A program made the position numbers and the translations under genes. From Eremophila alpestris peregrina (taxonomy: Eukaryota; Chordata; Aves; Passeriformes; Alaudidae): a stretch of 64,000 nucleotides of DNA. Positions 14,901 through 52,900 of this stretch are shown in pieces. The stretch covers positions 14,408,297 through 14,472,296 of the forward strand of contig WMCF01000003.1 of NCBI GenBank assembly GCA_009792885.1, given 5' to 3'. Positions within the stretch are counted from its first letter, which is position 1, and each line of letters opens with the position of its first letter. The notes below the pieces were generated by a model. It was not told the DNA's origin. It ran no database searches and saw only the letters and a program-made list of their open reading frames with translations.

Positions 14901-17152
14901 CGACCAGTTTTTAAGCACTGGCCATCAACTCTGCTAATCATCAGATAACAACATCAATTTTCTGCTAATTCTTTCTGATTAAGATTCACTAGAGAGTATG
15001 ACATCATTTAGCTTACACATGATTGAGTGTGAAATTGTGTTTTAAGTCTTGCAGGTCCTCACACCCTATTTTCGACTTCTTTAGTGCTGATTAAATGGAT
15101 ATTACTCATCATCTCAGCACCTTATCCATTGTTTCAGCACCTGTTGGTTGTACCCAGTAGACTCAGGAATGCAAGTTTTCTTTCAGGGTGTCAGAGTTGA
15201 AAAGACAGGAATGTACCTTTGAAAAGGTTCTGTGTTCAGAGAAGCTATGGCCAATACAACTTGAATTTAAAAGAATTTGAATTATCTTCCATCCATAGTT
15301 TAAATAGTGGTCTTTGCAATTTTATTGTTCCTAATGAGGCTTCCTTTTTAGGGATTGGTATTTTTGTATAAAGAAGTTGCCTTTTCAAAAGGGGAAAGTG
15401 TGGCTTTCTGAAGATCACTTTTGCTAAATTTTTATCCACCTTTCTCTGAATTCCACAGAAGTTTTCTTAAAGTGATGCTTTATATAACCCTGTCTAAATG
15501 CTAATTTTATGTGACTTTATTCTTTGAAATGCTGTTCTAAGTTGGGCACTAACTGAAGGCTTTACAGGCACTGAATAATTGTGGGGTACCTGCAGTGCTA
15601 GCCCTAGTACCATGTCGTTTTTTAATGGCTTTTTTTTGCCTCGTTTTTTCCTAAATGTGTGAATGTTGAGCTCTGGGTGTTGAGCGTATCAGTGGAGTAC
15701 AATTAAATGTCTTTTAAGGGCAAAATAAGAATTTTTGCTACCACAGAAATGCTTCAATTTAATTTTCTTCTTGGGAAGATTTTAGTAATAATTATTTTTG
15801 TAGCAGGGGCTAGAGGGGAAACAAGTAAAGGAAATAATTTTGTTGTTGCTGTATGCTGTGTGTTACTTCCCATGATAATGAAAAACTACACATTTAGAAT
15901 TGCAAGCTGGCAAAAACTTGTGTAGGAGTTTCTATTGCTGCTCCTCCCAAACAGAACTATAGACATTTAATTTTCAACTTAATTGCAACATAAACATCCT
16001 TCCCTTCCTCCTCCAAACACAAACATTTGGTATGAGAATGTTGATGATTTGGGGTTTTGGGGTTTTTTTTCTGTCTTAGTGCTTCCGGTGTGTAATAAAA
16101 CTTAGAGATAATTCCTATTATTTCCTTTCAGTAAATTTTAAAAAGGTGATAAAATGTGACTTGAAAATTAAGTATACTGGTAATATGGTATGCAAATATT
16201 TGTTAATTTTATGACCTTTTAATTGGACAGATTGTGGATAACATATCACTGAGAGGAAAGCAATGTGGTATAAAGCACACTGTTACATGTATTATTTTGA
16301 AGAGATGAGTGGTTATATTTATCAGTCACCTAAGCTCTTTAGCCTGAATCATCAGGAGTAAGAAACCAGATTAAGGTGTGTGCAGTATAGTGGAATGTCA
16401 TACTTGACTGTGGAAATTAATTATTATTCTCTGTTAAATCTGTGTCTGTACTCCCACACAAGGATTTTAACTCTTGTATTTAATCCTTCCTGCTTTAATG
16501 CATACCTATAGGAAGTATTAAGAGTAGCTGCTAACCAGAATTGTCCAAATGCTTATCCTGGGACTTTATCTGTACTTGGAATTGTGTAAGTGCAACTCCT
16601 GTCTGCTTTAGATAGTATCTTTTGGATGAACTCTGTGTCAGACCTGTCTTCTCCGAATCCAGGAAACGATGTTTACATAAAATGCCTCAATTTATAAACA
16701 ATAAATGCAAATATCTTTACTTGTGTTCAGCATACTCAACTTCTTATGAAGGTGTTGTATATAAGAAGTTTTTCATATTTAGTGTTTGTAGGATTGTAAG
16801 TATAGTTTGCGTTGGAATTTTTAAAAATTAAAATACAAATTAAAACGAGTGAGAACTCTCGGAAAACTGCTCATTTGCAATTGTGTTAAGTACAGAATCA
16901 CCATGGTTTTCGCTGGGGAATACAAGAGATTTTAACATTAGTTTCAACAGTGCTCCCTTTCTAACATTGGCACCTGAAGTCTACCAAAATATGTGAAACA
17001 GATTTGTGAGGATTCTGTAGTTCTTAGTAGGAAAAGAACCACTGGGTAAATTTGGATTCAAAGTTCCATTGTTCTAATGCCTGGGGACCCTAGGTGTTTT
17101 CTTATTGGTCCAATTACTCACTAATTTTTTTCTTTTGATTATCTGTCATTAG

Positions 17153-17299
17153 ATTTTCCTCCTGGATGCCTCTTCAAGCGTCTTGCGATGGAAGGGAAAC
17201 ATTTTTGAATTTATAATGGATTTTACACAGTATCATAACACAAACTGGCCTAATAGCAGCATTTTGGTTTGAAGAGCATAAGCATAATTACAGATAATC
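17153..17299 (+). other. PALS1: PALS1 5' leader segment with uORFs
   Basis: The leader starts after an AG acceptor at 17151-17152 and runs to the PALS1 start codon at 17300. It holds three short upstream reading frames: 17166-17216 (16 codons), 17188-17208 (6 codons) and 17216-17272 (18 codons). The stop of the first and the start of the third share one base (TAATG). The uORFs at 17188 and 17216 have a purine at -3 and G at +4. The exon start is inferred from the splice signal and has not been checked against transcripts. Confidence 0.7.
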
Positions 17300-42967
<25,668 letters not shown>

Positions 42968-43314
42968 GAGCAGTTCCAAGGGACAAATGGACTTCAATCT
43001 GGTTACCTTTGCAAGCAGATCATGTGTAGGTCTGCCCAGTTCTGGTATAAATGCATGTGAGCTCTAGACCTCAGTGGCAGCATCCTTTGCCAGTGAAATC
43101 GCGTGTTACTGATAAATACACTGATCAGCTCGTGAGCCAGTTTAACTGAGCTAAAGATTGTCCAGGTTTTCTTTCTCTGTGGTCTAGAGATGGAAACCAG
43201 TACTAAATCCTAAAGCTTTAGATAGATTTTTTTTCTAGCAACTACTTTTATACATAAATCCACCTTTTTTAACTTAGAAACACCCTTATGACAAAGATTT
43301 TAAGTGTGTTTGTG

Positions 43315-43322
43315 TGTATATA
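43315..43322 (+). promoter_or_regulatory. Pumilio-type 3'UTR motif
   Basis: TGTATATA matches the Pumilio recognition element TGTANATA in the sense strand of the PALS1 3'UTR. A motif match only. Confidence 0.45.
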
Positions 43323-43605
43323 TTTAGTCCATGCTGTCACATAGTTATAAATATGAATGTTATTTAACACTTAACTTAATGACTTTGTGGGACATGATGC
43401 TGGGTCAGGAGCATAATTCTACAGATCATTGGGCAGAGAAATAATCTACACATGAAAAATGTCAAAGAGAAACCTCTCCTGTTCAAAAAACACACAGAAT
43501 GAAGATGCTGCTCTGGTCTGGAGCTGTGCTGTGAGGCTTGAGTTGATATGTTATTTCTCAAACATTCCACTTTCTAATAGCACTGTAATTGAAAAATGTG
43601 TATAA

Positions 43606-43613
43606 TGTAAATA
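43606..43613 (+). promoter_or_regulatory. Pumilio-type 3'UTR motif
   Basis: TGTAAATA is a second TGTANATA match, about 290 nt after the first, in the PALS1 3'UTR. Confidence 0.45.
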
Positions 43614-45848
43614 TTTCAATCCTTGTGTCTTTTTAGTCAGACTTTTAAAATCGGATTTGACTGCACAGTAATTTTAGGTCCAATCAAAGATGACTATAAT
43701 ATTGAACTTTTAGAGGTGATATTTTTATGCTATTTTCTTTAAAACATACTGACTGGTTGGAGCCGCTGTTTTTCACAGACCTGTAGAGATAGAAAGGCAG
43801 AGGTTATATTTTTTGTGAAAATATATAGTTATAAGACATGCTGCTTGAAAGTCAACTAAAATTCTCATGTTTTATAACAGAATACTGACTAATACAGACT
43901 GATGTGCTGAACATTGGAAGACAGTGGGGTTTTTTAATCTCTGCAAATGGTTCATGTTGTGGCTGTTGGACTAATGGACAACTAACTGGAATTAAAATAG
44001 CTGAATGTGGCTACTGTGTTACAAGTATTGTACTTCACTAGCCAATGTATTGTCCTGCATTTGCTCAGTACTGCAGTGAAAATATGTGTAAAATACTGGT
44101 AACTGACTGAGAAGTCACAAGAAAGGGGAATATTTTTAATGGTTAAAACAAAAAACTTGAAACAAGGGAACAAAACGTAAGGTCTGTATCCTAATGCATT
44201 CTGCAAAGCAGGTAGGAACATCTCTGCATCCTCAAATGATTCTGGCTGTGAAGATTTAACTACTGTGGCTGTGAATCTGCAGTAGGGCTGTTGTTGCTGA
44301 CACTAAATGCATAGTAGTATCTTGGCTGGTTTGGGTAGCACAAAGAACCTTAACTGTGAATATCTCTTTTAGCCATCGTGTTTCTTTGTTCCTACAGGTA
44401 AAACACTGGAGTTATGTCAATGTGTAGTTCACCCCTGTCTAATGTTGAAGGATAAAAAAGTAGTTACTGTTTTTCTTTCTGTCTTGCATATATTCTTTCT
44501 TAAAGTGTTAGTGGAACAAATTCACACCCATAGTTAAAGGGCTCGAACTATAGAGCAGATATGAAGAAATTGTCAGATAACTGTCCTAGGTACTGAACTA
44601 ATAATCAGTACATTTTTGTATTGGAAAATTGAAGTATAGAGTGGATTCCTGTCTTGCAAGAAAGCAAAATTATTTGCTGGCTTAATTAGTATTTAGGGCT
44701 GAAAAGCAATTAAGCAATTAGTGGGGATAAGTAATGACGCTTCAGAAAGAAAATGGGGTGGAAACTTGAGTATCTTAGTTCAAGTCAATGTTAGAAATAA
44801 TACAGTGCTACTGTTGGCCTAAGGGCTGGATTTTCAACATTATGGCTTTTGCCTCACATTGCAGGCATGTTCTCAGTTTCATCCATAGTTTATGACAACA
44901 GTGTTCAGGTTTATTGGAAAAACTGTATTGATTCTGCCCTTTTTAAAGAAAGATGATTTTAGATGTATTAGGCTTTTGGATATTCAGTGCTTCTGGACAG
45001 GAAGATGGAAAGCAGTAAAACATGTTGAGTAAAGTTAACCTAGCTCAGCCATGTAGGTGCTGTCCAAATTCTGCCAGTCACAATCAGCTCAAGGTGGTTG
45101 TTGAACTCCCTTAGGTATTCAGTGTTTATAGGCAGCATCAGTCTCAGCAAATCCTGCCATTAATGTTATTTCATCCATGTTTGTCTCCCCAGTTTTTCTG
45201 AAAAGGTGTACAGAACCTGTTTTCATACAAGTGAGCTTTTGAATGTAGACTTAAAGCATATTGCTTGAAGTTCAGCTCTACTCTCTTCATTCCCAAGGCA
45301 CACAGAACTCACTGACATCCATAGAGAGGTGCTATGATAGCTTTTAACCAGTGTTAGCTTTGCCTCCTGCTGAAAGGAAGAGCCTGAGCAGCACTGAAAT
45401 ATATCCCTGGCTGTCCATCTGCTGCCAGCTTGGACCTGGAACTACCTTGTGTAAGAAATTATTCTGTCTTGTTTAATGAAGAATGTGTGCTAGTTCCCTG
45501 GAGAATAAAAGAAAATACACAGACTTCATTGGTAAAACTCTTCAACCTTATCCCAGGCTTTGTAGTGACCTGTATCAGACTGAAATGAGGGTATCTGCAT
45601 TTTTACTAGTCCAGATTTAATTAAAAAATAAATGTCAGATGAATTGCATAAAAGAATTTTTGAATGTAATTAAATGTGACTTTAAAGAATATTAGACAGG
45701 GGGTTCCATGCCTTAAATAATTAAGGTAACTTTACTGAGACCTGTGGTTAGCCCCACATTGTACTTTTATACGTGTATCTGCACTCTGTATTTTGAGACA
45801 TCATGAACTGCACACTAATGTAAAAATGTAAAATATTTCTAGATTTAA

Positions 45849-45854
45849 AATAAA
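45849..45854 (+). terminator. PALS1: PALS1 distal poly(A) signal
   Basis: Canonical AATAAA, the last one on the + strand before the converging ATP6V1D gene. Cleavage is expected roughly 15-25 nt downstream. Confidence 0.75.
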
Positions 45855-45872
45855 TCACTGTACAATTTTACT

Positions 45873-46059
45873 TCTTGTAGTGACTCTTGGGAGTCTTCTT
45901 TCTGCCACTTTGCTGAATGTGTGAAACATGCTGTGATCCATCACTGCCCTACAGGATGTTCTGTGCACCTTCTGACACCATCCATACTGTGGGAGAGGCA
46001 ACAACAGGTCTGCAGAGCTCCAGTGTAAGAAATGTGCTCAGTGTGATTGCCATGTCAGG
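45873..46059. other. Gap between convergent PALS1 and ATP6V1D 3' ends
   Basis: About 190 bp between the two predicted cleavage regions. No repeat or gene is seen. The borders follow the estimated poly(A) sites. Confidence 0.6.
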
Positions 46060-46787
46060 GTAAAGGGTGAAGCAGAGGTTTTATTTTGAAATCAACACAA
46101 CAAGTTTTCAAGACTGTCAGCTTCTAGCAACTCAAGCCAGACACCAGGTATTTCAGCAGTTAAAGTGTACACTTGTTTCTAGCACAGACAGTACACATGG
46201 CAGAACCTCTAATTAAAACCATAGATATTTTAGGCCAATGGTAACAATCGTGCAACAAAAATCTATCACAGAAGACTGTGGATTTCATGAACAGGTTAGA
46301 AAACTAGAGTTTTCTTTACAGGACTTCAGCTGTGACAGTACTGGCTCTAAGCAACTTGATCATTACTAATGCAGCAGCAAAGAACATCACATGCATCCTC
46401 CTCCCTAAGTAACATCTTTCTCTGCTTGTACTAGGAAGGGGAGCAATTAGATGAATCTGATTAGGCAAATCCAGAGCCATCCTGCAAAAAAATACAGCTT
46501 TCAACAGTCATTCCTACTAAGTGAAGAAACAGGCTGAACATGGAATAGAAGGCTTTCCTGTAAAGGTAGTAAAGCATCTGACCCATTTCTGCCTTTCCTC
46601 CTATGCTGTAGTCAAGTTTCCCAGATTTCTAATCTCCCAGGAGAAATCCACAATCCATTCAACTCAAGACTTGGACACCAAATGAGAAGCCACAAAAGTA
46701 TCTTGGAGGCAACATGTCCTGAATTATATTGCAACTGAACATTCTGTATTTTGGGTCTCCTGCTCCATATACAACAACTGTGCAGGG
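46060..46787 (-). other. ATP6V1D: ATP6V1D 3' UTR
   Basis: Non-coding sequence after the ATP6V1D stop, read leftward to the AATAAA at 46085-46080 on the - strand. That gives a 3'UTR of about 0.7 kb. It ends about 190 bp from the predicted end of the convergent PALS1 transcript. The end point is an estimate. Confidence 0.7.
46080..46085 (-). terminator. ATP6V1D: ATP6V1D poly(A) signal
   Basis: AATAAA on the - strand (TTTATT on +), placed as expected for the end of the ATP6V1D 3'UTR. Confidence 0.7.
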
Positions 46788-46929
46788 TTATTCAAAGAGC
46801 AGGTCTTCATCCTTCTCCTCTGCTAGGAGGTTGGCTGGCTCACTCTCCCCACCAGCAGCCCTCCGCAGCTCCCGCTCTTGGTCAGACTTTTCTTTCAAGA
46901 CTTTTTTCTTTTCCTGGATCTTTTTAAGC
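46788..46929 (-). CDS. ATP6V1D: ATP6V1D last coding exon (residues 201-247 and stop)
   Basis: Encodes RLKKIQEKKKVLKEKSDQ, then ERELRRAAGGESEPANLLAE and EKDEDLLFE before TAA at 46790-46788. The charged helix and acidic tail are typical of the subunit D C-terminus. Acceptor TTCACAG. Confidence 0.96.
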
Positions 46930-49900
46930 CTGTGAAGAGAAATGCAGCTTTATCTGTGAAGCAAATATGTCTTCATACAACAGGTAAGTAACTATGCCAT
47001 ACAACTTGGTTTTGAGAAAGCTACCTGGAAAAGTTCCACAGGAAACAAAATTCCGTAACAAATAATCAAATGTGGCAAAATGGCAAAAATAAAAAGCTTT
47101 TATTGCTAGCTGCTGCAATTGAAAAACTCAACAAAACTATAAATTATATTCTTGACCTTAAACACTGCATTATACTATTCTGCTTGTATTTAATCACGTT
47201 CATACCTCTTTCATTCATTTCAGGTTTGACATTTTTGTTTCAGGTAGTCTAGAACATTGACTTTATTGGCAAAGGTGTCCTTAAAGCAGAACACCTCAGG
47301 GTACTGTAGCCCATCATTGCCTCTGGAAGAACAATGACAGCTGTGTAACGTAATGGAAGGGATTAATTTATAACTTTCAGACAAGGAATTGGTGAGCTCT
47401 GAGTGCCCAGCTCTGGAAACTCAACAGGCAGTAAGAACGAGGCCATGTTCAACAATGTTTGCTGCCAGATTTGGTGAACAGTTCCCCGAACTCCCTTGTG
47501 AGGAATGGTCTATTTTAGGAAGAGACCAATCTAGTCTTTGGACTAGTCTTTTACCTGTAGAATTCCTCTCGTTCTCGTTCATCCAGTTCTGTGATGATGT
47601 AAGAAAGAGTACGCTCAATCCTGGGAATAATCACTAAAAAACAGATAAACAAGGAAGTTGGGACTGCTGTTGTATTAGCCAGGAAGTTATCTAATGTAGT
47701 GCACAGATGCTGTTTGAAGTCAATCTAAAAATTCTTTTGGCTAGGGAAAATCTATGTCTTTCATGGAAGATTATACTACTTCCTGATGGACAAGTACACA
47801 AAATATTAAAAGGTCCTGAGAAGTGGGCAAAATTTGAATTAAAACTATGTTCTTCCATCACATTGAACTTCTGTTCAGTATAGCACCTCTGCTCAGAATT
47901 ATCTCTGCTTAAAAAGGCCATCATGAAAACAAATATTCAAATACAATACAATCACAAGAGAAAAAGGTAAGAAACTAAACACAGCTTTAACACCAAACTG
48001 CGCAAACTCTGTGTCAGAATCATTTGTTGAAAGAAGAAATCTGTTGCCATCACTACCAAAATTATTTGGAAGGCTGCAGAGGAAACATTTGCTAAGTCCA
48101 ATTCTCAGTGCTAAGCTGCAGTTAAGGCCTGCATGTTCAACGAAACCAGTCTGTGAAAAACTGCTGAAAAGGATGATTTGGAAACATGGGCTAAAATGAT
48201 AGTGTATGTGCAAAAATTATTAAATCCAGGACATCAAAACTCAGCAACTTGAGACAAAGCACTCTGGACACTGCAGCAAAAGGAATCACAGCCAATATTG
48301 GGATTGAAGTAGTACTTAAGAAATGGCAAGAAACAAATTTACAAACAAGAACATAAAGAATACATAATTCAGATCAAAGAAAAATACCAGGGTATTGATG
48401 TAAGGACTGTTCCATCCAAGAAGTCACCAGCCTTTCCACTGGGCACCACCATTACAATTTTAAAATGTATAAGAGTGATTTAAAGTTAGATATATTTTAG
48501 TTATTTGAAGTTTATTATCCTAGCTCTTGGAACATCTTAATACCTAGAGACATCATATCTTTTGCTTCTAGTCAACAGGCTTCATCAGTTAAGTCAAAGT
48601 CATTAGCAGGGACTGCAGAATGTTTGTAAAACTTTTGTTCTGTAGGTTCTTAATACAATTTCCTGATTACTTTCTCATGTTTTCCTATTCATTATCTCTG
48701 AATCCTCCAGTCCATTCCACTGGGCTTTTAATTTTTTTCTTTTTTCCAATATGTTTAATTGTAATGCTTTCTAGAAAGCATTCTTGAACTGGTGAGAAAC
48801 TCTAACAAGAAAGAGTGGCTTCCTTGACCCTGCTCTTCATCTTGCATGGAGACAGAAAAACGTTATGCATCCCAAATGGAAAAATACTCACCATGTTCAA
48901 TTGCATTCACACGTCTGTTTGTTATTTTAATGGCTTCATCCAAAGTAATAAAGGATGTCTGATGGAATGGGATTAAATAATTAATACATAACAAGACAAA
49001 TTCAACATTTCCATCACTTCTGTACATAAAATCAAACAGCACTTGAAAGCCAAGTCCACAATGTAGCTTTGCAGACTATGTCCTTGATAGAATGTTATCT
49101 ATTAATGTCACTAGCACACTGAATACTGCACATCACTAGTTACAAATTCCAACTCTTCAATACAGTTTCTTCTTAGCATTAAAGAATAAGGATTTCTCTG
49201 AAGTAGTAAGATGGCTAAAAAAGGTTTGCAACTTTGTACAGCACTGGGACTAGATTAAGCTACAACTACTGAGAGATGGTACTTTCACTTTAGAAAAGTG
49301 AGAAACCAACAATCTGTTCTTTTTTAACTCCCACCAACCTGTAATGAGGCCAGTTCCACAAGCAGCTCCACAGCTTTGGCATAGTTCCTCTTCAGCTTAG
49401 CCAGCTGTTCTCCACCTCTGGCCAAGCCAGTCAGCTCATAGCCTGAAAAAAAATTAAGTGTTACTATTGCTATTATAGTGTTTCCTTACTAGATAAAAAT
49501 TACACACTACAGAGACATAAAGAGCTCATCAAGTGAGAAGCTAAATCCTTTGCCCATTAACAAATTGTCTTTATAGTGGTTTATGTTGTGCATGTCTCTA
49601 GTAAGACTTAGAAGAATCAAAATCTGGAAATACAAGACAAGTGTTCTCCTCAACCTGAAAAATGGACTGATTTAGGAAAGTAGACTCTGTTAGTCCCTAA
49701 TAATCCCTCCATGTCACAGGACAAGGGCAAAGCATCAAAGGAAGTAAGTACCCCCATGCCTATGATGTGAACTGACTTACCACTAAGACATGACAATATT
49801 TCTGTATGAGATGGAATAGCCATAAGTACATAAAGACAGAAAACACTTGGGTTGTACTTACTGTCCCCTCCTTCCTGGTAATGCTCAAAAACTGGCAAGG

Positions 49901-52900
49901 TCACACCTGACAAGAGCAAACAAAAATGCATGTAAGAGATATCAAGGGTTACAGATTTATTAACCTCAGCTCACTTTTGCCCCATTTGCTTCTATTTATG
50001 TAATGTCAGAAGCTTTGCTTACAAAATATTCCTTCATAGCTTGGAACATGGAGTCATGCTGGCTCTGACACATAATGGGGAACTTCAGAATTGTGCTGAG
50101 TTTGCAGAGATCAAGACCCATGGAAAATTCAGGGAAGTATCTGGTTTATTCAGCTTTATTATGTTTCTATTTAGTAATATGTTCTCTTTGCTTAAGGAAT
50201 ATTTTAATAATTCAATCCTGATTTATCTGTCTTGTTCTCCTCATAGGCAGTTGTGGACAGACAATTGCTTGACATTTACTTAACTTTGGGGCTTCACTCC
50301 TGATCTATTTTCCTGTAAAGATCTGTGGAAGTTATGCTTTGTCCAAAGATTCAGAAATTGGACTGCAGCTTACACACATTCATTTGATATTATGAGAGGT
50401 AAGTAACCAAATAGAAAAATCCTAAGCTGTATGTGAAAAAAACCCAACAAATTGCAAGTGTTCCTACAGTTAGATAGGTAAGAAAAAAGGAAGACAGTGT
50501 TTGGATACATTCCTGCCTATTTCCAAGTCCCCTCCCATAATTCCCTTATGAGTTGAAGTACTCATGGGCCTGGAAAGGAGTCACCTGCTACATTGTCTTT
50601 TTTAGCTCTGATCTTGACTTGTGCCTTGTTCACATTTTGGATCACAGTGGTACTGCAAGGAAGAAAACACAGATCTTAATCAGGAAAGCTGAACTGGTTC
50701 ATTAACTCATTATTATATGCAAAATGAATCTGTTATCAAACAGCTGCAAAGACCTGGAAAGTGTTGTCAGCTCAGTTCTCTATGCAATTCATTGCACAGT
50801 CTGCAAAGCTAACACAGAAGTTTTGAGAGAAACAGGTTTCCAGCAAAGTTTGGAAAAGATGCAGAGTCTATAAAATGTAACTTTAAAAATGTCTTAGACT
50901 AAGTTTACAAAGTATAGCTGAAAAACCAGCCAGTTGTCTGGTAAATTATTTTAATAACATTGAGTCTAATCAACCTGTAAGATTTTTTTCACAGTGAAAG
51001 TGAAGAAATTTCAAGGCTTTAAATGCAAACCAAGGCCACAACATTTTGTTCACTTTAGTTTTTAAGTATTTGTTCTTTCAGACCATTAATGAGTTTATTT
51101 ACCCACTAACTACCATATTAACAAACTTGGACTTGTACAGCATTTCATCTTGAAGCATTCCAAAGTAACTTAAAGTCTTTCAAGAACAGGTCACGACAGC
51201 TAACTCCTCTGCTGAAGTCCAGTTTACTTACAGGGTGGAATCTGACTTGTTTACAGCTAAACACAGTGACTAGTTGGGACAGGAAACAGCACTAGATCCA
51301 AATGAAAGGGCAAAAAAGACTTTCCTTCAGCAGCACAGATTTCTGCTGTGTCTGACCACTTGGCTCTTCCCCATTAGCTGGTAGTACCATGAGCTGAACC
51401 TTAAACACTTCCCCATGCACACCTGAATGAATTACACCAACACCCTAGACAGAACTGTAATTTATTAAAATACAACTGAAGTATCCTGCTGGTGAAAAAG
51501 GATTTGTTTCCCCCCTTGCATACAGCCCTCTCTAGCCCTAGTGAGACAAAGGTCAGCAAGGTAGGAGATTAGAACTGGTAAAGTCACTGTGTGACTTACT
51601 GGCAGAAAAGAGCACATCTGTCCCTCAAATTCACAGGAACAACCAAATGAACAAATTGTCCAACACTGATTTAAATTCTTGCTTTCCTACATTTTTGACT
51701 CCAAGATGCAAAAAGCAACACCTTCTCAAACCAAGGATAAAACCAAAACTCTTCGTTAATCTTTCCACTTTGTTTAGCTTCCAATGGAGTCTATGTTTTC
51801 ATCATGCAAGTTCTCTCTCTCCTGCAGTGATGTCTCCCACCTTTACATAACAGAATTCAGTTCATTCTGTCCATTGTTATCTTTTTTAGGTGCCTTTAAG
51901 AAGTTACCTTTTTTTCCAGAAGAGAAAATAATAATTTCTTGATAGTTCTTTCCCATAGGTAGGACATCCTCATGGAAGCCCAGCAATCCTCACCTGAAAT
52001 CTCCTGCTGTGAACTTTGCCTCAGCAAGTGAAAAAGCAGCTTCTCTCATCACCTCACCCATCAGCATCTTAGTCTGTTTAAAAAAAAAAAAAAGGCAGCA
52101 AATACAAGGTACATTGTTACTCCTTTTCCAGGGTAAGTAACTAGCAGCAGAAAGAGAAGAAATTGCAGAGAGTGGGAAAGTCCTATAATGCATAGCTTAC
52201 TCTCCAACTGGAAACTGTAATTCTCAGGTGACTGGCAAAAAAAGAAATATTTCAGCTGTTTAACACTGTAGAACTCATAGAAGCAACCAAAGATTTGTCT
52301 TAATCATGAAATTCTATTACATGGGGGTTAAATCACAATAATGAAGTGGCTCAGTAGGAAAATACCCTTCTTTTACATTGTATGGAATATTATGAGACGG
52401 CTGAAGTTGTTTTACAACATACAAATATATTCAGCTTTGTGAAGCTGCACTCTCCTCCCACTCCATTTTTTTCCCAATTTTTACAGATTTGTAGCCCTTG
52501 TATCTAGAAGCCATGCTGCTGAGAAACACCAGCCTTTGTGTGTTAGACAATGTACAGGAAGCAATGACAGAGTGACAAGAGCTTGCCTACAGAGTGGCAA
52601 CAAAGCACCACTGCTAACCAAGGGCATTGCAGCAGCTGCAGTTGAAGCAGTACAACTAAACCCTTCTGGGATGGAAGAACACAACAACACAGAAGTAGGC
52701 TCTGCTGACTATCTCAGATTTGTCAGCCATGTTATAAAGGAAGAAGCAGGATTCTGTGTTTCTTCATAAAGGAACAAGTCCCATCTGGACAAAACTGCTT
52801 GCTAGTGTACCTAGTCATGCAGGAAACATTTTAGATCTGCAGTATCCCCTCAAGCCAGATAAAGCAACAAAAATGGGGCTACAGATTATGTTAATACCAA

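Larger units (their letters stand above)
1..17152 (+). other. PALS1: 5' intron of PALS1 (open at left edge), non-coding
   Basis: No open reading frame here resembles a known protein, and I see no CpG island that could be a promoter. The stretch ends in a good acceptor (pyrimidine run, then AG at 17151-17152) just before the PALS1 leader. It is T-rich on the + strand, like the later PALS1 introns, which fits transcription in the + direction. I therefore infer an intron whose upstream exon and promoter lie outside the window. Recognisable contents are a CR1 fragment near 1.9-2.2 kb, G/T-rich simple tracts (for example 7355-7470), and a short AT hairpin at 8951-8981. The rest shows nothing I can name. 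Confidence 0.7.
42968..45872 (+). other. PALS1: PALS1 3' UTR
   Basis: An AT-rich non-coding stretch follows the PALS1 stop. Poly(A) signals AATAAA occur at 45504-45509, 45627-45632 and 45849-45854. The last is the likely main one, giving a 3'UTR of about 2.9 kb. Two Pumilio-type motifs lie at 43315-43322 and 43606-43613. The cleavage point is an estimate. Confidence 0.75.

Noticed and set aside
7327..16197. Octamer motifs ATGCAAAT at 7327, 13643 and 16190
   Set aside because: Three matches in 17 kb of AT-rich DNA is not clearly above chance, and there is no clustering with other sites.
47555..47633. Apparent one-base frameshift in ATP6V1D exon 8
   Set aside because: It came from a transcription slip while working. 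Rereading the sequence gives 79 nt and an intact frame, and the full gene sums to exactly 248 codons with stop.
52481..52769. Overlapping open frames on both strands in an ATP6V1D intron
   Set aside because: No recognisable protein, no good matching splice sites seen, and both strands being open suggests composition rather than coding.
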